Both the position numbers and the translations under genes were made by a program. Of a stretch of 64,000 bases of DNA, positions 20,425 through 30,949 are shown piece after piece (position 1 is the stretch's first letter; each line of letters opens with the position of its first letter). The DNA lies in assembly GCA_021292165.1 (NCBI GenBank), contig CM037880.1, forward strand, positions 28,852,232 to 28,916,231, written 5' to 3'. Source of the stretch: Shinisaurus crocodilurus. Taxonomy: Eukaryota; Chordata; Lepidosauria; Squamata; Shinisauridae. The notes beneath the pieces are model-generated. The model had not been told where the DNA came from. It ran no database searches and saw nothing but the letters and a program-made list of their open reading frames with translations.

Positions 20425-23295
20425 ATGGAAGAAGGCCTCTATGCCACAATGGAGAGAACAGCTCCAGCGGTGCCCATTGATAGTCTACCACAAAATGTAG
20501 GGGGAAAGTCGGACTATAAAGCACATAGTCTTCGATGTCTTTATACTAATGCCCAGAGTATGGGCAACAAACAAGACGAACTTGAACTCTTGATACATGA
20601 GGGCAAGTACGACTTGATAGGGATAACTGAAACCTGGTGGGATGACTCCCATGACTGGAATACAGCAATTGAAGGGTATAACTTGTTCAAAAGGAACAGA
20701 AGCAACAGAAAGGGAGGTGGAGTTGCACTGTATGTTAAAAATACGTATCTCTGCACAGAGATACAGGAAGAGGAGCTTGGCAGCCCCATTGAGAGCATCT
20801 GGGTTAAAATAAAGGGGGCAAAGAATAAAACGAACATGGCGGTTGGAGTCTACTACCGACCACCCAATCAAGGAGAAGACGAGGATGGAACTTTTGAAAA
20901 ACAAATTGCCAGTGTTTCAAGGAGGCACAATGTGGTAGTAATGGGAGACTTCAATTTCCCTGATATCTGTTGGGAGACTTTTTCAGCCAAACATGGCCCC
21001 TCCAAGAAATTCCTGAGCTGTGCTGCTGATAACTTTCTCCTACAGAAAGTGGAGGAAGGAACTAGAGGATCGGCTATCCTTGACCTGATTCTAACCAACA
21101 GAGACGAGTTAGTGGATAAAGTGGCAGTTTCGGGAACTCTGGGGGAAAGTGACCATGTTATACTTGAGTTCTTGATTCTAACGGAAGCAAAAGCTGAGTG
21201 TAGCCAAACACGTACCCTGGATTTTAGGAAAGCCAATTTTAACAAACTCAGAACAATGATTAGTAAGATCCCATGGCAAGTGACTCTCACGAGAAAGGGA
21301 GCCCAGGAGGGGTGGGAGTTTTTAAAAAAGGAAATTTTAAAGGCACAATTGCAAACAATTCCCAAAAGGAAAAAAGGCAGAGGGCAACAGAAGAAGCCAA
21401 TGTGGCTTCACAATAAACTCAAAGACGACCTGAAAACAAAAAAGGACACGTATAGGAAGTGGAAGGAAGGACAGGCTACAAGTGAAGAGTACAGGCAGGT
21501 AGCACAGAACTGCAGGAATAGTGTCAGGAAGGCTAAAGCTGAGAATGAGCTAAGGTTAGCGAGGAATGCTAAAAGCAACAAAAAAGCTTTCTTCAGATAC
21601 ATACACAGTAAAAGACAGAAGAAAGAACTGGTGGTTCAACTACGTAATGAGGATGGCAAATTGATAACAGAAGACAAAGAAAAGGCAGAAGTGTTCAATT
21701 CCTACTTCGGCTCGGTCTTCTCCCAAAAGAGGGTCTATGACCCCCCTGGCAAACCTGAAGTGCAGACTGAAGGGGCAGGATTGCAGCTTGAGATTAATAG
21801 GCAAATGGTCAAGGAGCACCTGATTACTCTGAACGAGTTTAAATCTCCAGGGCCTGATGAGCTGCATCCTAGAGTAATAAAGGAACTGGCAGAAGAACTC
21901 TCAGAACCACTGTCTATTATCTTTGAGAAATCATGGAGGACAGGTGAAGTGCCAGACGACTGGAGGAGGGCAAATGTTGTTCCCATCTTCAAAAAGGGCA
22001 AGAAGGAGGAACCTGGGAACTATAGGCCAGTCAGTCTGACATCAATCCCCGGGAAGATTTTTGAGCAGATTATAAAGAAGTCAGTCTGCAAGCACCTTGA
22101 AAACAATGCAGTGATTACTAGAAGCCAGCATGGATTTGTCAAGAACAAATCCTGTCAGACTAATCTGATCTCATTTTTTGATCGGGTAACCTCCCTTGTG
22201 GACTGTGGGAATGCTGTGGACATTATATATCTAGACTTCAGCAAAGCTTTCGACAAAGTGCCTCATGATATCCTGATTAGTAAGCTAGCTAAGAGTGGGC
22301 TAGATGGAACAACTATCAGGTGGATCCACAATTGGCTACAGAATCGGACTCAAAGAGTGCTTATCAATGGTTCCTTCTCAAACTGGGGAGAGGTAACGAG
22401 CGGGGTACCACAGGGCTCGGTCCTGGGCCCGGTGCTCTTCAACATTTTTATTAATGACTTGGATCAGGAGGTACGGGGAATGCTTATCAAATTTGCAGAT
22501 GACACAAAGTTGGGTGGAACAGCTAATACTCTGGAAGACAGAAACAAAATTCAAAGTGACCTCGATAGGCTGGAGCGCTGGGCCGAAAACAACAGAATGA
22601 AATTTAATAGGGATAAATGCCAAGTGCTGCACCTAGGGAGAGGAAACCAAATGCAGAGTTACAGAATGGGGGACACTTGGCTCAACAATACTACAAGTGA
22701 GAAGGATCTTGGAATTGTGGTAGATCACAAACTGAATATGAGCCAGCAATGCGATGTGGCTGCAAAGAAGGCAAATGCAATTTTGGGCTGTATTAATAGA
22801 AGTATAGCTTCCAAATCGCGGGAAGTGATAATTCCCCTTTACTCGGCACTGGTTAGGCCTCATCTTGAGTACTGCGTCCAGTTCTGGGCACCACACTTTC
22901 AGAAGGATGTAGACAAACTGGAGAGGGTTCAGAGGAGGGCAACAAAGATGATAAAGGGACTGGAAACAAGGCCCTATGAGGAGAGACTGAAAGAACTGGG
23001 CATGTTTAGCCTTCAGAAGAGGAGACTGAGGGGAGATATGATCGCACTCTTCCAGTATTTGAAGGGATGTCACACAGAGGAGGGCAAAGATCTCTTCTCG
23101 ATCATCCCAGTTTGCAGGACACGGAATAATGGGCTCAAGTTACAGGAACCTAGATTCCACCTAAACATCAGGAAAAATTTCCTGACTGTCAGAGCAATAA
23201 GACAATGGAATCAACTACCTAGGGAGGTTGTGGGCTCTCCCACTCTGGAGGCATTCAAGGTGCAGCTGGACAGCCATCTGTCAGGGATGCTTTGA
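20425..23295 (+). CDS. CR1 ORF2: APE endonuclease and reverse transcriptase
   Basis: This 956-aa frame starts 38 bp after ORF1. The endonuclease (about 36-250) shows N42 (TNAQS), E69 (ITETWWDD), D175/N177 (MGDFNFPD) and the SDH box (D243, H244), all expected for nicking activity. Reverse transcriptase (about 460-760) has NVVPIFKKGKKEEPGNYRPV, YLDFSKAFDKVPHD, SGVPQGSVLGPVLFNIFIND and the catalytic FADD at 690-693. The C-terminal part (HLEYCVQFWAPHFQKDVDKL, RRLRGDMIALFQYLKG) is typical of CR1. Length is normal for the family and the frame is intact, so the protein could be functional; this is a prediction from sequence only. Confidence 0.93.
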   Translation: MEEGLYATMERTAPAVPIDSLPQNVGGKSDYKAHSLRCLYTNAQSMGNKQDELELLIHEGKYDLIGITETWWDDSHDWNTAIEGYNLFKRNRSNRKGGGVALYVKNTYLCTEIQEEELGSPIESIWVKIKGAKNKTNMAVGVYYRPPNQGEDEDGTFEKQIASVSRRHNVVVMGDFNFPDICWETFSAKHGPSKKFLSCAADNFLLQKVEEGTRGSAILDLILTNRDELVDKVAVSGTLGESDHVILEFLILTEAKAECSQTRTLDFRKANFNKLRTMISKIPWQVTLTRKGAQEGWEFLKKEILKAQLQTIPKRKKGRGQQKKPMWLHNKLKDDLKTKKDTYRKWKEGQATSEEYRQVAQNCRNSVRKAKAENELRLARNAKSNKKAFFRYIHSKRQKKELVVQLRNEDGKLITEDKEKAEVFNSYFGSVFSQKRVYDPPGKPEVQTEGAGLQLEINRQMVKEHLITLNEFKSPGPDELHPRVIKELAEELSEPLSIIFEKSWRTGEVPDDWRRANVVPIFKKGKKEEPGNYRPVSLTSIPGKIFEQIIKKSVCKHLENNAVITRSQHGFVKNKSCQTNLISFFDRVTSLVDCGNAVDIIYLDFSKAFDKVPHDILISKLAKSGLDGTTIRWIHNWLQNRTQRVLINGSFSNWGEVTSGVPQGSVLGPVLFNIFINDLDQEVRGMLIKFADDTKLGGTANTLEDRNKIQSDLDRLERWAENNRMKFNRDKCQVLHLGRGNQMQSYRMGDTWLNNTTSEKDLGIVVDHKLNMSQQCDVAAKKANAILGCINRSIASKSREVIIPLYSALVRPHLEYCVQFWAPHFQKDVDKLERVQRRATKMIKGLETRPYEERLKELGMFSLQKRRLRGDMIALFQYLKGCHTEEGKDLFSIIPVCRTRNNGLKLQEPRFHLNIRKNFLTVRAIRQWNQLPREVVGSPTLEAFKVQLDSHLSGML

Positions 23296-23365
23296 CCTAG
23301 ATTCCTGCATTGAGCAGGGGGTTGGACTCGATGGCCTTGTAGGCCCCTTCCAACTCTACTTTTCT

Positions 23366-23400
23366 ATGATTCTATGATTCTATGATTCTATGATTCTATG
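23366..23400 (+). repeat. CR1 3'-terminal octamer repeats
   Basis: Four to five copies of ATTCTATG end the element. This is the sequence recognised by CR1 reverse transcriptase for priming. Confidence 0.9.
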
Positions 23401-23784
23401 GTCCATGGCTCAGGACCTCCACCTCCAACCCTGGGGAGCTCCCAGTGAACAACGCTAACATAGAACAGCCCTTTCGGAGTTAAGCGGCTTTCTAGGAACA
23501 AGGCATTTCCAGGTACGACTGTCTGTATTGCTTTTGCGGCTCGCTACCAGCTCAATTGTAGGTGTGTGCTTAGCGTGGCGCTTTGTATATGCTCCATTAA
23601 GCTCTGTTTACCCATAACAGTGTAGTAGCGTCCATTCAAAACTCGGTCTCCTCGCTTTGCCTGCGTTATAATTGGTCGCAGCTTCTGCCAGAGAGCTGTG
23701 TACCGCTGATAGAGGGCTACCCGAGTCTGGGTTAACCCCTGCGTGGCCGAACCCGCCAAGAAGGACAGTTGCAGTCTTTCTCCA
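23401..23784 (+). mobile_element. Probable 3' LTR remainder after the CR1
   Basis: The sequence starts directly after the CR1 octamer tail and ends near TCTTTCTCCA, just before the resumed MITE half. The end CTTTCTCCA is roughly the inverted complement of the LTR start TGTGAAGAGAAAG, as expected of LTR termini. A possible 4-bp target duplication (GGAG on the left at 14404-14408, GAAG on the right at 23787-23790) is imperfect. It contains ATTAAGCT near 23596 that could serve in polyadenylation. Assignment to the LTR is inferred from position. Confidence 0.5.
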
Positions 23785-23787
23785 CTG

Positions 23788-23835
23788 AAGCTGTAGTCCA
23801 AAATCATCTGGAAGGTGTCAAGTTGGGGGAGGCTG
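23788..23835 (+). mobile_element. Right half of the same split hAT MITE
   Basis: AGCTGTAGTCCAAAATCATC then GGAAGGTGTCAAGTTGGGGG and AGGCTG form the right arm missing at 14404. Together with the left half they rebuild one MITE interrupted by about 9.4 kb. Confidence 0.75.
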
Positions 23836-23865
23836 CTAACTATGGGCTCGCCTCCCCTCCTTGTC
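23836..23865 (-). mobile_element. tRNA-Ala-type SINE, outer layer of the nest (second part)
   Basis: CTAACTATGGGCTCGCCTCC corresponds to the 5' A-box end (minus strand) of the SINE that breaks off at 14314. It is short, so the link depends on the nested arrangement. Confidence 0.5.
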
Positions 23866-25537
23866 TGAGCCAACATAAGGTGCTGACCCCCGTGACCCTT
23901 CTTGGCCGGGGCAGTGCATCAGTGAAAACGCCTGCTCTTTTCTGAGCCTCCTTTGAGATCCGTGTGCGATGTCCAGCTGGCTGAGAGCTGAGATTCTGGG
24001 AGGCCTGGGAGCAGGCAGAATCTTCTCTGGAGCGCCCATGCCAAAGAGGCTCGCCTTCATCCAAATGCTCCTAATTTGTCGGGAAAGGGTGGAAATGGAA
24101 ACCCTTCCTCTCTTGCTTCTGCTCAGGCCAAATCAGCAGGAACGCTGTTTAAGAGCAGTGCAAAAGGACACTCCACTCTTGCGACTGCCTTCCGAGAAAC
24201 CCTGCAGTCAGAGAGGGTGGTAGAGAGGAGCAAAGTAGCAGCAACTCCACGCCCAAGCTTCAGGAGGCTTCTGCCAACGCCGTGAGGCATATACTCAGTG
24301 CCCCAGCAAAGCAGAATAAGTCCTGGATACTTTTCCAGATTTTTCTGGGCAGACGTATTCTGTTCCAAGACTCTCTTCCTTTGCCGATTGTTACTGAAAA
24401 TGTGCCTGGCAGCCTTCCTGAGCCCATTGTCTCGAAGAGGCACAACAGATACAGGCCTGGGTGTCCTGTCCGTCCCTCCCAGCCCAATAACTGAGCGAAG
24501 CCGTGGCATGTGCCGATTTCTTCCTTACAGTTCCTTTGAGGTTTGGGGTGGAGCAAACCCCTTCCTGTCTTCTAACTAGCCAGGGGTCATTCGGAACAGG
24601 ACATTACACATGGCTAAATTGTTCTCCACCTCTCGCTTTGAAATTATCTGAGCGCTGCTTGTGTGTTCTTTCCTTTCCCAGAGGCATCTTTTCTGTGCGC
24701 ATTAAAGAGGAGACACGTCATGCCTGGTGCAGGCAGAAACTAGAATGTCAGACATAAAATCCTCCATTCCAGTTTGCATGCTTCATTAGTCAGTGGGTGC
24801 ATAGATTGAATATAGAAAAATAAACATATCTTGGAGAGCCTTAGCAACTTGGAGGGCTAGCAACTCCTCATGTGCATTATTAAGGAAGCTTCCCTGTTTA
24901 TTTTATACTAGAATAAAAAATAAAGTCAAGCTCTGTCACATGCTCAGAGACAGACCATAGCTCAGGGATAGAGGACTGTATTTTGCAAGCAGAGGTTCAC
25001 AGCAGAGATGAAGCAGAGATTTGGCACGAGAGGAGGGCAGTTCGGAACTGATTTCCCCCAGTTTAGAAAAGCTAGACCAATCACAAGTTGAACCAAACGC
25101 CCCTTGGAAATTCACCTGAGTTCATCATGAATTCATCTTGGCGCCAGCCCTTCTGTCTCATGTTTTCTCTCCCTCCTCCTACCCCACACTTACCCTGCAA
25201 GGAGATCCCAATTTCAGGCTCTGGCATTTCGGGTTTAAAGAGTTTTCTTTAAAAGAGTTCTGGGTTTTGGTAGTTTGTGAACCAGAAAATTAGGAAAAGA
25301 ATTATGCAATCAAATTCAAAATTATCATCAATACCTGCTATTGTTTCAGGTAAATGATTGTTGTTTTCTATCTGAGGCAGAGCAGCAAATAGCACTCCCT
25401 CAAACCCAACCAGCTCAAGGTGCATAGCACCCAAAGTCCACCAAATCATTCTGACACCTGAGGCAGGAAATCACACAGGTGCCTCTCACCCTCGCTGGCA
25501 ATGAAAATACAACAATAGTAAATTAGGTAACTAACAA
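23866..25537. other. Intronic sequence, unclassified
   Basis: Relatively GC-rich to about 24760, then AT-rich. Open frames on both strands overlap one another and lack recognisable domains. One SINE head lies at 24950. Confidence 0.55.
24950..25003 (+). mobile_element. tRNA-Ala-type SINE head fragment
   Basis: CCATAGCTCAGGGATAGAGG (A box) and TTTTGCAAGCAGAGGTTCAC resemble a degenerate tRNA-Ala head. No body follows. Confidence 0.45.
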
Positions 25538-25617
25538 TTTGCTGCCTTTTCACAATACCCAAAATCTTCTGTTTGAGGTCGCCCTGCACTCTGCCTAATG
25601 TTAGGACCTGCCCTGGT
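25538..25617 (+). repeat. 80-bp perfect direct duplication, copy 1
   Basis: TTTGCTGCCTTTTCACAATA to GGACCTGCCCTGGT, identical to 26061-26140. Confidence 0.95.
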
Positions 25618-25825
25618 AATTCCTGTGGAAGAGAGTGAGACCCCTCTCTCACACACATCTCCATTTTCTCTCTGTTGTCCACAGGAAATCCAAGAAAAGG
25701 ATAATTGTTGGCGGTTCCTCTCCAGGATGGTGCTTCCATGTCTTTACGAACACTGTGCCAAGGAAATCTCAGGAGGGCGGTCTTCTGGGGCCTAAGTGAG
25801 TGGCCTGAGAACATCAGATAGTGTA

Positions 25826-25870
25826 GCTTTGCTGAAGCTGAGCAGGTGTGGACCTGGTGAGCAGTGGAAT
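25826..25870 (+). mobile_element. 5S-rRNA-like fragment
   Basis: CTTTGCTGAAGCTGAGCAGG and GGACCTGGTGAGCAG resemble the A-box to middle part of 5S rRNA. It is short and degenerate. Confidence 0.4.
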
Positions 25871-26330
25871 ATGGGCGAATTTCATTTGGTGCGCATGCTT
25901 AAGTGAACCAGCCTATTCACACTTCCCGGATTAATAGGCAGATCAGAACACAGCTGTCCTTCGGATTGCACACTTCCAAAAATGCAGTGGTACAGTTCTT
26001 GTCTCAGAAATTGTGTGCAAAAATGTGCATGTTAGTGAAAGTTGTGTACAAAAATGCATATTTGCTGCCTTTTCACAATACCCAAAATCTTCTGTTTGAG
26101 GTCGCCCTGCACTCTGCCTAATGTTAGGACCTGCCCTGGTTAGTGAAAATGCATACAAAAATGCATATATTAGGGGAAACTGCATATGAAAATAAATGCA
26201 ATTTTTGGTGCATTTAAAAAATCAGACTGATGCAAAAATTGGATGGAATGGACTTATGATTGAATACATGCAAAACTGACATGAACCAGAAATAGACCGA
26301 TACATCCATTCCTAATCTGGATGGAAACCA
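25870..26330. repeat. Dispersed repeat family H, copy 1
   Basis: Contains several copies of a unit like AAAATGCATATATTAGGGGA and a terminal GAACCAGAAATAGACCGATA. It shares sequence with 39980-40405 and, inverted, with 50838-50930. A foreign 80-bp block is embedded at 26061-26140. Confidence 0.6.
26061..26140 (+). repeat. 80-bp perfect direct duplication, copy 2
   Basis: Identical to copy 1, 523 bp downstream, placed within family H repeat units so that it breaks their pattern. This copy therefore looks like the inserted one. Confidence 0.95.
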
Positions 26331-26559
26331 AGGTAAGAGGAGGAGATACATATAAAAGGAGATCTTACCTAGGTGACCCCACCTAGAGTTGCTAATAATC
26401 ACAGAGATGCAGTCTAGAACATGTTACCCCTCCCTCTAGAGCAGCTGAAATATACTGGCAGGGCAAACGGGAATGGTGATGATTTTGTAAATAATAACGG
26501 CTACAATAATTTTTATCTTACTCTTCATACTTGTGCACGAAAACAACAACAACACATAA

Positions 26560-26990
26560 TGCTCTGGTTTCAATATAATGCTAAATTATGGCTTAGCATA
26601 GACCAGGGCTCTACAACCTTGGGTGCCCAGATGTTGCTGGCCTACAGCTCCCAGCATACCCAGCCAGTATGGCTAATGGCAAGGGATACTGGGAGCTGTA
26701 GTCCAACAACATCTGGGGACCCAAGGTTGGAGAGCCCTGGCATAGAGGAACAAGCCAGCAGAAGGCTTGGGCTTGTATGCGTCCCACTCTCCTCTTCTCA
26801 TCCACAATCATTAAAGAGGAGATCAAAGCTTCTGCACTCTCTTTAGAATCAGCCACAGTTACCCATGATGTCCAAACTCAGGGAGCTGTGGTTTGTTGTA
26901 ATTACAGTTTGTTAGTTAAACTATGATTTGATCCTGGTTTGTTTTCAGAAAGCACAGTTCCCAAAGTTCAGACATCTTCCATGGTGAACT
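26560..26990. repeat. Dispersed repeat family F, split by a family A MITE
   Basis: ATGCTAAATTATGGCTTAGC before the MITE, and GAGATCAAAGCTTCTGCACT, AATCAGCCACAGTTACCCAT and GAGCTGTGGTTTGTTG after it, match the order at 29185-29520. Confidence 0.6.
26604..26739 (+). mobile_element. Palindromic hAT MITE, family A
   Basis: 136 bp, ends as the other family A copies. Duplication GCATAGAC/GCATAGAG (7 of 8). It is inserted in another dispersed repeat, which is uninterrupted at about 29185-29225. Confidence 0.9.
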
Positions 26991-26999
26991 CTTAGAAGA

Positions 27000-29169
27000 G
27001 AAACAGAGAAGAAGAAGCCCTATATAATGTATTTGTTGTTGATCGGTACCATTTCAGATGTCAGCGGGGGGGGGGGGGTTCCCCCAAATATTTCAATGAT
27101 CCCACACACAGTATACTACATACAGGAGTGGCCAACGTACTGCTTTTGGATGTGTATGGGGGATTTTATCTGGGGCAGGAAGCATTCACATACTGCTGGC
27201 TGAAATGGTATACACCAACAACAGATACTGTACATGAGGCATCTGCTTGTTGGGTTCAGCTCCTAGCCTTGAAGGGACTGACAACCTGTAGAAAAGCTAC
27301 AATTAGCATCTCAGCACAGGAACACTTTGCATTTGCTAAGTTAACCCATTACAAACCAAATTGCATTTACTGTTTTATGAAATTAGAGTTAAGACTTCAG
27401 AAACTTTATAAACGTTTCCTAGTTTAGAGAATAGACAGAGCTGCGGAAATGGTTTTCAACACTCCTAAGAATCTTTTTAAATGCTCGCCTAGCCACAGAA
27501 AGGTTTTTTTTAAAGTGAGAACACAGTTCATAAGGAAGGTGGCTGTATAATTTTACTAATGCACCCAGTGTTGCATTTGAGCCACAAGTTTTTATATTTA
27601 GAAGCACCATTATGAAAATGCTCTATTTATTGTCAATTTCACAAGAATAAACCACTCACAGCCCTAAAGTGAGCATTTATGAGGCTTACTTAAAGGCTCC
27701 TCAGCAGCTTAAAAAGTAATAGCTGATCCGACTTTTGGGATCTGAGGTTGCAGGCTTTGGTTAGGAATGAGGCAAGGTTGGCAGAGGGTGGGGGGAGGGA
27801 AGTCCACTGGAAAAGTAAGTAGTTATCATGGCTGTTTCTAGATGATACACATGATGCGTTTACAGTCTCAAAACAGTTCCTTCTATCCCATATAAGGTAA
27901 TTAATGGCACTATAATCTAATAATGACATCAGAAGTCTGGAATTAGCTACTAGGCACAGAAAGCGTCAGTCACCCTGATGGTCAAAGTGGGACCCACTCA
28001 GATCAAGCATTGATTCCTTGCTGGCCAGAAGTGGGAATATTGCAGGTATATCAAGCCTGGACCCTATCGCCACAACCCAGAATTTTCTGTGTCCAGGGAA
28101 TCAGATGATACCGGGTACATCTGTCTCAGGTACTTCTCTGGGAAAGACCATAGAGTTCAGTGACAGAGCATAGGCTTTGAATACCTGCCAGGTCTTGTAC
28201 CTGAGTGCCTGACATAACTAAATGACAGAAGAAAGAATAAACCAAAGAAAGCTAGAAAGAAAGAAAAATGGGTTTGAAGTAAAATATCTGAAACATGCTA
28301 GCTTCTTAATATTATGCCAGGTTGTCAGAATTATTTCTTTTCTGTTGACAAGCCCAAAGCCTTCTACCTCACACTTCAGGGATTCTTACTTTCACAACAT
28401 ATAGTGTGTGAAGGAAGCATTATTTCCACAACATCCCCCCCCCCCACGCACACACACTAACTAGTCAGGTGCAACAGACGCTTGAAAAAGATGTGTGTTA
28501 CTGTTACTCCTTTTTTCTTTAAGGGTTGAATCAAATAGTTCCTTAAACTTTGCGAGCCCAACACATTATTTCTGCCCTCATACAAAATGATTTAGACAGG
28601 CATTGTACAGATCAGGCCAGCTCCAAAACAAAACAGAATTCTAGTCTGTGCTCAGGTGCACACATCATTCAAAATGCAAGAGGGACCTCAACCCATTGTA
28701 CTGCAAACTACTAAAACAGATAAGCCAATAACCTTTTTTCATGGTCGTAAATCCCCATTCAATATTGCAGGAACAGAGTGTCATAACACTTTCCTTATGA
28801 ATGGATAATAAATAAGTAACAACAACAACAAAATGTTGCAGGATGGAGTGCTCCCGTTTCAGGATTCCAGCCGTTCCATTCCATATCCGCTGCCACCCTG
28901 CCACCCTGTTTCCCCATCTCCTCCCATGGCCACTGAGTATGCTCAATCCTCACTGGCCTGTTCTGCGGTCTTCCCCAGAGTACCCCCCCCCCATTTTAAA
29001 TATTTGTTAACGTCAAGCCTACAGATACCTCTCTCTTGTGTGTGGGTGGCAGTGTTTTGGCTACATAAGTAATGACATTCACAGCCTGAACATGGGAAAT
29101 GATTATTACTAATAACATTTTTTTTTCTTGCCCTTCCCACTTGTGATGGTGTATGAAAGAAAGTGAATA
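27000..29169. other. Intronic sequence, no gene seen
   Basis: AT-rich, with short G and C runs (27067, 28437). No recognisable family. Confidence 0.55.
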
Positions 29170-29520
29170 CTGTACATAACAGTCTGGTTATGCTAAATTA
29201 TGGTTTACTGCACAGGAACAAGCATGCATGAGCCTTGAGCTCACTTGCTTTCCTGTCCCCTCTCCTCCTCCTTCATGTGCATGAGTAGGAGATCAAAAGC
29301 TTCTGCTAAAAAAGAAAAGAAAAAAAGAACAGAAAAAGCTTTTGCTTTCTTTTTAGAACTAGCCACAGTTCCCTGTGACACCCAAACTGGGGAACTGTGG
29401 TTTGTTCCAACAATGGTTAGTTAAAAATGCAATCTAGGATATCAAACCATGGTTGGCTTTAACTAACTACAGTTTCCAGAGTCCAGATGCCAGAGGGAAC
29501 TGTGGTTAGTTCTAAAGAGA
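29170..29520. repeat. Dispersed repeat family F with internal inverted repeats
   Basis: TAGAACTAGCCACAGTTCCC (29353 on) and GGGAACTGTGGTTAGTTCTA (about 29496 on) form an inverted pair. AAACCATGG and AACTGTGGTTTG motifs recur between them. Confidence 0.6.
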
Positions 29521-30949
29521 AAGTGGAAGCTCTCAATTTCCTTGCACACATAAAAGAGGAAGCAGATGAGTCTAATGCTTGTGCAGGCTCATTTCTGAAA
29601 CAGTCTCATTCCTTGCTACCTGGTTTTGTTTCATCAGTGTCATGCAAAACAACAACAACGAGAGACAAGCACCACATGGAAAGGTATGGGGGAGGCCAGT
29701 TACGAGCCAAACTTCATGAACTATTTTATTGTTTAATTGATTTATAATGATACTGCCAAATGTAATTCTGAACAAACTGTATGGAAATGAACTCACTCTT
29801 TTTAAATATTTTATATCTGGTTTTATGAAAACATAATAAAAATATTTTAAAAACAAACAACTGCCTCCACACCATAGTTTAGCATTTTGTCCAAACTGGG
29901 CCACTGTCTTGTGTGTGTGTGTGTCTTACTAGCCAACGGTTTGCAATATGCTCTCCAACCAGGTAAAATAATCTTTCTATTATAATTTATTAGCTTCCCT
30001 TCTTGATTTCCAGGTTAATCGTTAACCTCTTGTCATGCAGACACATATGAACAGGCCCTTTGGTGACTCCAGTGATCATAAATATTTTTGAAAGGTATAT
30101 GCTAGGTAAATATTTGTATGTGCGCGTGGAATATATATATTCCATTAATTAAAACATCCTCCTGTTTCCAAGATATACCTGCTGATTTCAGCACACATTC
30201 CTAATGAGTATATCAAAAGCAGAGTGCTATATTCTTATGCAAATCCATGTTTTACAGCAGATAGGAGAGCCAATGTGAAATTCCTTCAATTTCTGAACAC
30301 CAAATGAGGACGAAAACAGCCACCTTGACTCCATAAAGACAATAAAAATTCTAATATCCGAGTGTAAATTTGTACAGATGTGAAATACTTTTGCTATGAA
30401 CCACAGAAACATACTGCTTGTTCTTATGTCATTAGTTTTATGTCAGAAAAATAACCCAGTTAATCATCATCTTCTCACCAAGTAATTGAAATTTATAATA
30501 GTAAGAAAATCCCTGGATCCTGCTATTACGAGACAATAAATTTCTATAAGTAAAGCTTGCTCTTTTTTTGCTTCAGTTCTTTCCATATGAATAAAGACTT
30601 TCAGCCTTTATCATAATCTAAGAAAGGCCACAATCCAGTGCTCTACAAACTGCGTGTTATCTGCTGCAGAAGATAACACATGCAAATTATAAAAGTGTCT
30701 TTTCCATATCCCATATGTCAGGACCAAACTACACATGACACTAAATGCATCATTAGCAACTACATCAGGGTTGTTTTTTTTTAATTTAAAGGCAGACATG
30801 GAAGGGGCTGATTTTCACTGGGACTTCAGCAGACGGGGAGGGGAGGTTTAACCCTTCTGTACCCAGTCACAACCCCAATGAAAATGGTCTCCACACTCCC
30901 ATTAACCTTAAAAAGAAGTAACAGCATGTAAGCAGCATGTTAAGTAATG

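Larger units (their letters stand above)
19190..23400 (+). mobile_element. Full-length CR1 LINE with both ORFs open
   Basis: The element has a GC-rich 5' UTR, a 62-bp A-rich tract (19269-19331), ORF1, a 38-bp spacer, ORF2 and a short 3' UTR. The 3' end reads GGGGGTTGGACTCGATGGCC and finishes with repeated ATTCTATG octamers (about 23366-23400), the diagnostic CR1 terminus. Most genomic CR1 copies are 5'-truncated, so a copy with both frames uninterrupted is a recent insertion. It lies inside the LTR of the gypsy element and is antisense to KIAA1217. The 5' boundary is uncertain by roughly 50 bp. Confidence 0.9.
14405..23786 (+). mobile_element. Gmr1-type Ty3/gypsy LTR retrotransposon, decayed, split by a CR1
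   Basis: Domain order on the plus strand is gag (SCAN-like capsid), zinc knuckle, aspartic protease, integrase, reverse transcriptase, RNase H, polypurine tract and LTR. Integrase before RT is the copia-like order, but the sequences are Ty3/gypsy-like, which together define the Gmr1 group known from deuterostomes. The 5' LTR and leader are absent: gag-like sequence abuts the left half of a MITE at about 14404. The right half of that MITE resumes at about 23788, so the element inserted into the MITE and later lost its 5' end. The 3' LTR is interrupted by the CR1 at about 19190-23400. The copy carries several stops and frameshifts and cannot encode a complete polyprotein. Exact ends are inferred. 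Confidence 0.88.

Noticed and set aside
23650..23680. ATTGGTCGCAGCTTCTG as a primer binding site, implying a circularly permuted element
   Set aside because: It does not match the 3' end of any tRNA I can recall beyond about nine bases, and the MITE halves on both sides explain the layout more simply.
24123..24509. Minus-strand open frame of 128 codons in a GC-richer region
   Set aside because: No recognisable domain, overlapping frames on both strands, and no splice or promoter support; chance is the simplest explanation.
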